In this document: piece by piece, positions 1 to 6,310 of the stretch | How positions within the stretch are numbered: position 1 is the first letter of the stretch | How the letters are laid out: every line of letters begins with the position of its first letter | Source of the DNA: Oscillospiraceae bacterium | Lineage (GTDB): Bacteria; Bacillota; Clostridia; Oscillospirales; Ruminococcaceae | Reading direction: 5' to 3' | Length of the DNA stretch: 9,934 nt | NCBI GenBank assembly: GCA_003508605.1 | Contig: DNUB01000144.1 | Location: 1-9,934, forward strand | Notes under the pieces: generated by a model | Seen by the model: only the letters and a program-made list of their open reading frames with translations | Databases searched by the model: none | What the model was told of the DNA's origin: nothing | Made by a program: the position numbers and the translations under genes

Positions 1-1
1 C

Positions 2-61
2 AGTTCAAAAAGCCAAACGCAGTTCAAAACGCCAACGCAGTAAAACCCTGCAAGTCCAAAA
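2..61 (+). repeat. Three AGTYCAAAA direct repeats upstream of hybrid kinase promoter
   Basis: AGTTCAAAA occurs at 2-10 and 21-29, and AGTCCAAAA at 53-61. The first two lie in an imperfect 18-19 bp tandem unit (AGTTCAAAA, then a GCCAA block, then CGC). The third copy ends one base before the -35 hexamer at 63. Placement directly upstream of a promoter suggests binding sites for a regulator, but no protein is identified. The array may begin before the window. Confidence 0.5.
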
Positions 62-62
62 G

Positions 63-91
63 TTGACAACCGCCAAATATAATGCTATAAT
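63..91 (+). promoter_or_regulatory. Consensus sigma-A promoter of hybrid kinase
   Basis: TTGACA at 63-68 and TATAAT at 86-91 are separated by exactly 17 bp. Both hexamers match the housekeeping consensus perfectly. The predicted start is near 98, giving a leader of about 67 nt before the ATG at 165. Confidence 0.85.
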
Positions 92-164
92 ACTATAAAT
101 ATCTATAAATAAAAGCCGCAACAGACAAAAGTATGCAAATCTAAAGCTAAAGGAAGAAAACATT

Positions 165-3100
165 ATGTACCACTGTCATCTGAACATATACCTGATTGGC
201 TCAAAGTTGGATTCCTTTGAATTTTTAAAAGGAATGTCTCCTCTTGAAAATTTTACACATGATTTTTTTCGCTCCGACTCTCCCGAAAAGGAATTAACGG
301 AAAAGGCGGATGCGGTTTTTCTGCGCTTTGAAAGCGAGGACGGACTTAAAAAAGCGTTGTCCCATAAAAAGGCGGACGCCGATTTTATTGTCATATCCGA
401 GAAAAAGGGAACGGATCTGCTGCTGCAATATTCGGATCGGATCAGCGATATATGGACGCTGCCTTTATCCGACAGCGAGCTTAAATTCCGCTTTCTGAAT
501 TGGCAAAAATCCCAAAAAAGAGACAAGGATTATTGGGAAACAAAAAACTTTTTGGAAACCACCATCAACGGTTCGCCGAACCTTATTTGGTATAAAAGCA
601 AAGAAGGGCTGCACCTAAAGGTAAACGACAGCTTTTGTGAAACGGTAAATAAAACCAAGGAGCAGGTTGAGGGCAGAGATCATTTCTATATCTGGGACGT
701 AGATCCCAACGATCCGGACAATAACGCAGAGGACTGCTATGAATCCGACCGTCTTGTTATGGAAAGCGGAGTGACCTGTACCTCCGAGGAAACCGTGCAG
801 TCGGGAAACGAAAAAAAGCTGCTCACCACCTACAAGTCTCCTCTTTACGACCTTGACGGAAGCGTTATGGGTACGGTAGGCGTCGCCATAGATATAACCA
901 AGGAACGGCAGTACGAGCAGAAGATAATCGAAAAAAACAATACTCTTGAAAGCCTGTTTGCCACTATAGACTGCGGCGTTATCTGCCATACGGTAAAGGA
1001 TTCGAGAATAATCAGCATTAACCATGCCGCCCTGGAGCTTTTGGGCTATCACACCTTAGATCAGCTGGAGAAGGACGGCTTTAATGTAATCGCACCAACG
1101 GTTATGGAGGAGGATAAGCCAAAGCTCAAAAATGTGATAAAATCTCTGAAAAATATAGGCGACAGTGTAAATACGGAATATCGGGTACTTCACAAGGACG
1201 GCAAAATCATTCATATTATGGGCAGTATAAAGCTGCTTGAGGAAAACGGAGAGCAGATATATCAGCGTTTTTTGGTAGACTGCACCTTCCAGCGCATTCA
1301 GGAAAGCAACGAGCGTGAGGCATTAAAAAAATATCAGGCAAATCTTACACAGGCATTGACGGTGGACTACAATCTGGTTTGCTGTATCGATCTGGATACG
1401 GGAAACGGCTATTCCATAAGAGCCGAGGACTGTCATGCGGGCGTTATAAAGAATTTCTTTTCGGGAAATATAAATTGGGAGTACTCCATATCTAAGTACA
1501 TAGAATCCTGCGTATACCCGGAGGATCATGAGATCGTAACAAATGCGGTTTCGCTGGACAGCCTGAGAGACGCTCTTAAAGAAAGCAGCATTTCCACGGT
1601 AAATTACCGCACCCTTTGCTGCGGAAAAACAAGGTATTTTCAGCTGAAGGCCGTTCGTGCGGGAGAATGGGGAAGCGGAGTCGCTCTGGGCTTCCGAAAT
1701 ATCGACAGGGAAAAGAACGACGAAATGGAGCAAAAGAGGATATTGGAAGAGGCTCTTATGCAGGCCAACAGAGCCAACAAGGCAAAAAGTGTGTTTTTGT
1801 CCAATATGTCTCACGATATACGCACTCCCATGAACGCCATTGTGGGCTTTACCGCCTTGGCAATGACTCATTTGGAGAAAAAGGAGCTGGTTGAAGATTA
1901 TCTGCAAAAGATTATGACCTCGGGAAATCATCTGCTTAGCCTTATTAACGACATTCTTGATATGAGCCGCATAGAAAGCGGAAAAATGCACCTTGAGGAA
2001 AAGCCCTGCAGCCTTTCCGAGGTGCTTCACGGTCTGCGCAATATTGTTCAGGCGGATATAAATTCAAAGCAGCTTGATTTGTTTATGGATACCGTGGGCA
2101 TAATCGACGAGGAGGTTATCTGCGATAAGCTAAGACTTAATCAGGTGCTGCTGAATCTTTTGAGCAATGCGGTAAAATACACTCCCGCAGGAGGCGTGGT
2201 AAGCGTCAGAGTCACCGAAACGCCTTTCCCCAATGAGAATAAAGCCAATTATCAGTTTATTGTCAAGGATACGGGAATAGGAATGAGCGAGGAGTTTGTC
2301 GCCCATATCTTTGAGCCCTTTGAAAGAGAGAGGAACTCCACCATAAGCCGCATACAGGGAACGGGCTTAGGTATGACCATCACAAAGAATATAGTGGATA
2401 TGATGAACGGCACTATCCGGGTAAAGAGCAGGCAGAACGAGGGAACGACGGTAACGGTTTCCGTGGACTTCTCCGTAAATACCGAGGCCGAAAAGCCCAG
2501 ACCCATACCCAAGCTTCAAGGCTGCCGTGCTTTGGTGGTGGACGACGACTTTAACACCTGCGACAGCGTTTCACTTATGCTTCAGCAGTTAGGTATGCGT
2601 GCGGAGTGGACTTTGTCGGGCAAGGAAGCGGTTCTGCGCACCAAGCAGGCGGTTTCGAGAAAAGATAATTATCAGGTATATATTATAGATTGGCTTTTGC
2701 CCGATATGAACGGCATAGAGGTTATTCGCCGAATCCGTAAGGAAATGGGGGAGGACGTTCCCATAATCATACTTACCGCCTATGACTGGTCGGATATAGA
2801 AGCCGAGGCGAAGGAGGCGGGAGCAACCGCATTCTGTGCAAAGCCGCTGTTTTTCTCCGAGCTTAGCCGAACTCTGAACGATATTGTTTCTCCCGAGACT
2901 CGCAAGAAGGACTTAAAAAACAATATGGAGCATAAATGCCGTGCGGGCAGGCTGCTGTTAGCCGAGGACGTGGAGCTTAACCAGGAGATAGCGGTGGCTA
3001 TTCTTTCCGAAGGAGGCTTTACCGTCGACGTGGCGGAAAACGGACAAATCGCCTTGGATATGCTTAAGGAGTCAAAGCCCGGTTATTATCAGGCGGTGCT

Positions 3101-3320
3101 TATGGATATACAGATGCCCGTATTGAACGGCTATGCCGCCGCAAAGGAAATAAGAAGCCTTGAAAATAAAGAGCTTGCGGATATTCCCATAATAGCAATG
3201 TCCGCCAACGCCTTTGAAGAGGATAAGCAGGAGGCGATAAGAAGCGGTATGAACGGGCATATTGCAAAGCCTGTCAATATTGAGGTTTTGTTTAAGACCT
3301 TGGATGAGATATTATACTAA
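165..3320 (+). CDS. Hybrid sensor histidine kinase, PAS-PAS-(PAS)-HisKA-HATPase-REC-REC
   Basis: This 1051-residue soluble hybrid kinase has no evident membrane helix. Residues 1-115 look like a degenerate receiver-like fold, since hydrophobic strands and an LP motif near 99-100 are seen but there is no clear acidic pocket. PAS domains follow at about 128-250 and 258-380, and a weaker PAS-like region at 395-515. HisKA has the H-box SHDIRTPMN with H550 as phospho-acceptor. The ATPase shows N668 in the N-box, KDTGIGM at 701-707 and GTGLGM at 732-737. REC1 (787-908) has D793-D795, D842 and K893. REC2 (928-1050) has E934/D935, D981 and K1035. The probable flow is H550 to one receiver; no Hpt domain or DNA-binding output is present, so the final target lies elsewhere. 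The ATG has GGAAG 8 nt upstream and a perfect promoter. The ligand is unknown. Confidence 0.95.
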   Translation: MYHCHLNIYLIGSKLDSFEFLKGMSPLENFTHDFFRSDSPEKELTEKADAVFLRFESEDGLKKALSHKKADADFIVISEKKGTDLLLQYSDRISDIWTLPLSDSELKFRFLNWQKSQKRDKDYWETKNFLETTINGSPNLIWYKSKEGLHLKVNDSFCETVNKTKEQVEGRDHFYIWDVDPNDPDNNAEDCYESDRLVMESGVTCTSEETVQSGNEKKLLTTYKSPLYDLDGSVMGTVGVAIDITKERQYEQKIIEKNNTLESLFATIDCGVICHTVKDSRIISINHAALELLGYHTLDQLEKDGFNVIAPTVMEEDKPKLKNVIKSLKNIGDSVNTEYRVLHKDGKIIHIMGSIKLLEENGEQIYQRFLVDCTFQRIQESNEREALKKYQANLTQALTVDYNLVCCIDLDTGNGYSIRAEDCHAGVIKNFFSGNINWEYSISKYIESCVYPEDHEIVTNAVSLDSLRDALKESSISTVNYRTLCCGKTRYFQLKAVRAGEWGSGVALGFRNIDREKNDEMEQKRILEEALMQANRANKAKSVFLSNMSHDIRTPMNAIVGFTALAMTHLEKKELVEDYLQKIMTSGNHLLSLINDILDMSRIESGKMHLEEKPCSLSEVLHGLRNIVQADINSKQLDLFMDTVGIIDEEVICDKLRLNQVLLNLLSNAVKYTPAGGVVSVRVTETPFPNENKANYQFIVKDTGIGMSEEFVAHIFEPFERERNSTISRIQGTGLGMTITKNIVDMMNGTIRVKSRQNEGTTVTVSVDFSVNTEAEKPRPIPKLQGCRALVVDDDFNTCDSVSLMLQQLGMRAEWTLSGKEAVLRTKQAVSRKDNYQVYIIDWLLPDMNGIEVIRRIRKEMGEDVPIIILTAYDWSDIEAEAKEAGATAFCAKPLFFSELSRTLNDIVSPETRKKDLKNNMEHKCRAGRLLLAEDVELNQEIAVAILSEGGFTVDVAENGQIALDMLKESKPGYYQAVLMDIQMPVLNGYAAAKEIRSLENKELADIPIIAMSANAFEEDKQEAIRSGMNGHIAKPVNIEVLFKTLDEILY

Positions 3321-3337
3321 TTCCAATTTAAAATGCT

Positions 3338-3389
3338 TTAACGGCGGATAAAACCGTTAAGATTATCGGGCTTTGCGAAAGATCGATAA
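3338..3389. repeat. Two short stem-loops after hybrid kinase stop
   Basis: TTAACGG (3338-3344) pairs with CCGTTAA (3354-3360) around a 9-nt loop. TTATCG (3363-3368) pairs with CGATAA (3384-3389), enclosing an inner CTTT-GCG-AAAG hairpin at 3371-3381. Neither is followed by a T-run, so they are not classical intrinsic terminators. They may assist 3'-end formation of the kinase mRNA. Confidence 0.4.
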
Positions 3390-3404
3390 GGCAAATAATT
3401 CAGC

Positions 3405-3453
3405 GAGGGGCTTATGCTCCGAATTTATGAAAAATTCGGAGCATAAGCCCCTC
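3405..3453. repeat. Perfect 22-bp inverted repeat (hairpin)
   Basis: The left arm 3405-3426 is exactly complementary to the right arm 3432-3453, with a 5-nt loop ATGAA at 3427-3431. The arms begin GAGGGGCTTATGC. It lies between convergent genes, 84 bp after the hybrid kinase stop. There is no T-tract on either side, so rho-independent termination is not the obvious role. A palindromic intergenic element or mRNA 3'-end stabiliser is possible. Confidence 0.8.
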
Positions 3454-3454
3454 A

Positions 3455-3530
3455 CAGCTTGTCGAAAAACCTTGAGAGCTGTTTGTTTTTCGACAGCCCG
3501 ACCCACCTTTTGCTTGCAGCAAAGGGCGGG
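3455..3530. repeat. Intergenic repeat, copy A (two stem-loops)
   Basis: The segment 3455-3498 aligns with 5446-5488 at about 35 of 44 columns by eye. It contains the inverted repeat GTCGAAAAA (3461-3469) / TTTTTCGAC (3486-3494). Next to it is a GC-rich hairpin at 3502-3530, in which CCC-A-CCTTT-(T)-GCT pairs with AGC-AAAGG-GC-GGG around a TGC loop. It sits 36-111 nt downstream of the zinc-ribbon gene stop when read on the minus strand. A dispersed intergenic repeat with a structured transcript is the simplest reading. Confidence 0.55.
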
Positions 3531-3565
3531 GGACATCGGATTTTGATTATAAATTATTTTCGGCA

Positions 3566-3790
3566 TTATTTATGAGCTTTTTTGGATTTTTCTATTTTGG
3601 GTATATCCTCGGTGTTTATCCATTCCTCCGTAAAGCCGCAGGAACAGCAGATATATCTGTCAACATTAACTGCGGAAAAAATCGTTGCCCCCGTCATAAT
3701 ATTGTTCCCCGAGCCGTAAGCACCTGCATAACCGTCAATAATACGGATATCGGAGCTTCCGCATTTCGGACATATCCTTTTGTTTTTCAT
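3566..3790 (-). CDS. Small zinc-ribbon protein, conserved clostridial hypothetical
   Basis: This 74-residue protein starts CPKCGSSDIR at residues 7-16 and has a second knuckle YICCSCGF at 46-53. The two CxxC pairs (C7/C10 and C48/C51) would bind one zinc. A conserved-looking middle (GAYGSGNN at 23-30, then TIFSAV) and a WI-ED segment after the second knuckle resemble a short zinc-ribbon family that I recall from Clostridia genomes, with no known function. The frame stays open upstream to an ATG at 3868, but that codon lacks a ribosome binding site. The ATG at 3790 has AAGAGGAG at 3803-3810 with a slightly long 12-nt spacer, and it places the first CxxC where the family has it. The gene lies 130 bp after the GGDEF gene on the same strand and could be read through from that gene's promoter. 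Confidence 0.75.
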   Translation of the reverse strand: MKNKRICPKCGSSDIRIIDGYAGAYGSGNNIMTGATIFSAVNVDRYICCSCGFTEEWINTEDIPKIEKSKKAHK

Positions 3791-3920
3791 AGTTAATGTG
3801 ATCTCCTCTTTAATAATCTCTAATACGGGCTTAATATGGGAATCGGGCGGTACGCCTACCGACTGCATTTATAAAGGAGCTTCGGGTAAACCGGCTTAAC
3901 CGATATGCGGTATGAAAGGC

Positions 3921-5243
3921 TTATTTCCTTCTGTCAACACCCATCTCTCTGTAATAAGACGCCTTATCCTCGTACATAAGAGTCTCCGCCTCCCTTATAA
4001 CCTCGTCAATATTATAGCGGGAATCTCTCCATGCTATCCCTACAGCCATAATTACCGAATTTTCGTTAAGGCTGGTTTTTAAAAGCTCAAGCTTTTCCTC
4101 AAGCTCATCGTTTTGGATTTGGGGACAAATCACAAGCAGCTCGTCGCCGCCCATACGGAACAGCCCACAGCCGTCAAAAACCGCCGAAAGACTTTCACAG
4201 GCACGCAATATATATCTGTCGCCCGCTTCATGCCCTTCCCTGTCGTTTGTCGCTTTCAAGCCCGTTATATCGCAGTACACAACGCCTACCGCTTCGCACT
4301 CCTTAAGCTTCTCCCGGACATAACGCTGCATGGAATAACGGTTTCCGAAGCCGGTAAGGTGATCCCTAAAGCTCATTATTTCAAGCTTTCTTACCAGATT
4401 GCGCCTTTTAAGGGAGGAAGAAATAAAATGACCGATTATCTGAAGCAGATTTTCGGCATATTCTATCCGCCCCTCGGGAGGATTGTCGACGCCGAAAAAG
4501 CCTATGACCTTCCCCTGCTCGTACAAGGGAACCACAACAAGGGAATTTATTCCCTGCGGCTTCAGAACGTTATACATTACAGGGTCGTTTTTCCTTGTTT
4601 CCTCCACATCGGGTATTACCATACTTTTATTTTCCTTGAAATTCCTGTACCAATTGGCACACACCTCCGGAGGGAGCTGCTGCAAATTGTCCTTTTCGGG
4701 AGTTATTCCCGCCGCCGTCCATTCATAGGTGTTGTCGTCTCCTCCCGAAAGGTTTTTCTCAAAAATATAAGTTCTTTCGCCGTCAAGAACCTTGCCCAAA
4801 TACTCCAAAAGAACGTTGATTGTTTTATCGGGAGTGGATTCCATAAGTGCGGCTCTCAGCCCCTCGTTGACCACTACCTCCATATCCTGATACCTGCTGT
4901 GCTGCCAATCAGAAGCACCCAAATCAAAAGCAAATTCTATGCGTATACGTCTGCCGCCCTCGTTGATAACGGTATCCTTTAAAGCAAAATATTTTTGCTT
5001 TTTAGGGTCGTAACGCCACCACTCCTTAAATTTTCCCTCCGATAATTCGCCGTTGCTGCACTGTGTGCACGGAGTGGAGCAGCTGTTCAGAATCTCATAG
5101 CACTTCCGACCTGCCGCATCCTGCAGGGAAACTCCCAATTTATTTCTCAGCTTTTTATTCATAAAAATAAGCTCATATGTGCTTGCGTCCGCAGCATACA
5201 CATACTCGTTCAGGTTTTCAAACATTTCCCAGGGGTCCTTCAC
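3921..5243 (-). CDS. Diguanylate cyclase, PAS-GAF-GGDEF
   Basis: This is a soluble c-di-GMP synthase of 440 residues from the preferred GTG start. A PAS domain spans about 8-110, a GAF domain about 120-280 (ending in the VVVPLY and GFFGVDN strands), and GGDEF about 288-440. The active site reads RMGGDEL with the GGDEL core at 365-369. D325 and N333/D334 in the CDITGLKATND stretch match the metal and substrate residues, so activity is likely. The allosteric I-site RxxD is absent: its two positions hold F356 and C359. The PAS domain carries four cysteines (C48, C55, C59, C62), which might bind metal or sense redox. GTG at 5241-5243 has AAGGAGG at 5252-5258 with 8-nt spacing. An in-frame GTG at 5319-5321 would add 26 residues but has only a distant GAGG. 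Two GTP molecules give c-di-GMP; the signal is unknown. Confidence 0.92.
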   Translation of the reverse strand: MKDPWEMFENLNEYVYAADASTYELIFMNKKLRNKLGVSLQDAAGRKCYEILNSCSTPCTQCSNGELSEGKFKEWWRYDPKKQKYFALKDTVINEGGRRIRIEFAFDLGASDWQHSRYQDMEVVVNEGLRAALMESTPDKTINVLLEYLGKVLDGERTYIFEKNLSGGDDNTYEWTAAGITPEKDNLQQLPPEVCANWYRNFKENKSMVIPDVEETRKNDPVMYNVLKPQGINSLVVVPLYEQGKVIGFFGVDNPPEGRIEYAENLLQIIGHFISSSLKRRNLVRKLEIMSFRDHLTGFGNRYSMQRYVREKLKECEAVGVVYCDITGLKATNDREGHEAGDRYILRACESLSAVFDGCGLFRMGGDELLVICPQIQNDELEEKLELLKTSLNENSVIMAVGIAWRDSRYNIDEVIREAETLMYEDKASYYREMGVDRRK

Positions 5244-5251
5244 GCTCGACG

Positions 5252-5258
5252 CCTCCTT
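5252..5258 (-). promoter_or_regulatory. Strong ribosome binding site that decides the GGDEF start
   Basis: AAGGAGG on the minus strand lies 8 nt before GTG at 5243. It is inside the frame of the longer alternative starting at GTG 5321, which itself has no well-placed Shine-Dalgarno. This favours the 440-residue product. Confidence 0.7.
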
Positions 5259-5358
5259 ATCACGCTTTTCACCATATTCTTGTACGCCGTCTTTTTTCCC
5301 GTATTCGTTAACGCCCCGCACATACTTACGGGAGCCTCGGAAAAATTCAGCATTTACT

Positions 5359-5387
5359 ATAATACTTTGTCATTCCGCAAAAATCAA
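5359..5387 (-). promoter_or_regulatory. Sigma-A-type promoter of the GGDEF gene
   Basis: On the minus strand TTGATT (5387-5382) and TATTAT (5364-5359) are spaced by 17 bp, with a predicted start near 5352. The leader to the GTG at 5243 is about 109 nt. The promoter shows that the diguanylate cyclase can be expressed separately from the upstream LytTR operon. Confidence 0.65.
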
Positions 5388-5445
5388 CAGCATTTTGCGA
5401 AAACACCGTTTTTTTGCGTGAAACGTCAAAAACTGCCGGTGAGCT

Positions 5446-5523
5446 CAGCTTGCCGAAAACCCCGAGAGCCGTTTATTTTTTTGCAGCCGGGCAAGCAGAA
5501 AGCCGGGGAGTTGGGTGGGGGCA
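5446..5523. repeat. Intergenic repeat, copy B
   Basis: The core 5446-5488 (CAGCTTGCCGAAAA, then CGAGAGC, then a T-rich run and CAGCC) is the diverged partner of copy A at 3455-3498. The inverted repeat is decayed here, although GCTTGCC (5449-5454 region) can pair with GGCAAGC at 5490-5496. A G-rich flank follows, as in copy A. It lies 56-133 nt downstream of the LytTR gene stop, the same relation copy A has to the zinc-ribbon gene. No clear intrinsic terminator is seen between the LytTR gene and the GGDEF promoter. Confidence 0.5.
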
Positions 5524-5578
5524 ATATGATGAAATGAATAAAAAGCGTTTTTCGGGAAAGCTCGGTTTAATGCCCGGT

Positions 5579-6310
5579 TCATATATTATTCCGACTAAAG
5601 AAATAGTTGGAGAAAATTTCCTGAACGGCCGAAAATTGCTTTCTCGGTATGGGAATCTGCCTGTTTCCGATCATTAGCAGCTCGTAGTGAGTTATCCCCA
5701 TTGAATAATCCAGGTTCACAATGTAAGCGCGGTGAGGCTTATAAAAGTTTTCATACTCGCTGAGTCGGTCAAAAAGCTCGGATAAGGGAGTTGAGGTCTC
5801 AAGTATGCTGTTGTCGGACATTGTCAGCACCCGCATATGGTTAAAGCTTTCGATCATCACCAGCTTGTGAAGCTGCACACGCCGCATACCGTCCTTGGTT
5901 TTGACGGTTAAAACCGCATTTTTCTCATGGGTAAGCTTTTGAACCGCCCTGAACACCTCCTCGTCGAATTTTTCCTTTTGCACGGGCTTCAGCAAATAAC
6001 CCGACGCACGCACCGAAAAAGCGTCCACCGCATATTCGGGGGAAACGGTAAGAAAAATGATCTCCGCACGCTCCCTGCGGCTGCGTATCCTTTCCGCAAG
6101 CTGTATTCCCGAAAGCTCGGGCATTATGCAGTCAAGGATATACAGATCAAAGCCGTTATTGGTCTCAAGGTGACTAAGCAGCTCCGACGAAGATGTAAAC
6201 GCCCTGAACATAACGGGAAACTCGGCGTGCTTTGCCGCAAACCGTTCCATATGCGATTTAAGTGCAGCAATATCCTCCGTGCTGTCATCGCACAATGCAA
6301 TCTCTATCAA
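5579..6310 (-). CDS. LytTR-family response regulator (AgrA/LytR-like)
   Basis: This 243-residue transcription factor is the partner of the kinase encoded just upstream. The receiver domain (1-120) has the acidic pair D8/D9, phospho-acceptor D60 in YILDCIMPELSG, T88 and K108 in LLKP. A LytTR DNA-binding domain follows at about 133-237, with the characteristic HRAYIVNL (193-200) and IPIPRKQF (219-226) segments. Such regulators bind paired direct repeats at promoters. The start is TTG at 6310, immediately after the kinase TGA at 6311-6313, with GGGAG 9 nt upstream inside the kinase gene, so translation is probably coupled. The first residues I-E-I-A-L-C-D-D match normal receiver starts, which supports this rare start codon. 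Target genes are not evident; adjacent promoters are candidates. Confidence 0.93.
   Translation of the reverse strand: MIEIALCDDSTEDIAALKSHMERFAAKHAEFPVMFRAFTSSSELLSHLETNNGFDLYILDCIMPELSGIQLAERIRSRRERAEIIFLTVSPEYAVDAFSVRASGYLLKPVQKEKFDEEVFRAVQKLTHEKNAVLTVKTKDGMRRVQLHKLVMIESFNHMRVLTMSDNSILETSTPLSELFDRLSEYENFYKPHRAYIVNLDYSMGITHYELLMIGNRQIPIPRKQFSAVQEIFSNYFFSRNNI

Noticed and set aside
1..61. CRISPR array in the repeats at the left edge
   Set aside because: The units are only 9-19 bp, imperfect and lack spacers of uniform length. They sit directly upstream of a promoter.
1323..2030. 235-residue open frame on the minus strand inside the hybrid kinase gene
   Set aside because: It lies wholly opposite the well-supported kinase domains, has no recognisable motif and no ribosome binding site. 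It is a shadow of codon bias.
3390..3566. c-di-GMP riboswitch near the GGDEF gene
   Set aside because: The structured segment lacks the conserved GEMM features I know and lies downstream of genes rather than in a leader.
3566..3868. Longer 100-residue start for the zinc-ribbon gene at ATG 3868
   Set aside because: No ribosome binding site precedes it, the extra residues lack family features, and a good site serves the ATG at 3790.
4113..4982. 289-residue open frame on the plus strand opposite the GGDEF gene
   Set aside because: The opposite strand encodes clear GAF and GGDEF motifs. The plus-strand product has no domain and no promoter.
5388..5470. LytTR binding repeats before the GGDEF promoter
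   Set aside because: CAGTTTTTGAC and GGTGTTTTCGC look faintly alike, but their spacing of about 28 bp does not fit the usual two-turn spacing of LytTR sites and the match is weak.
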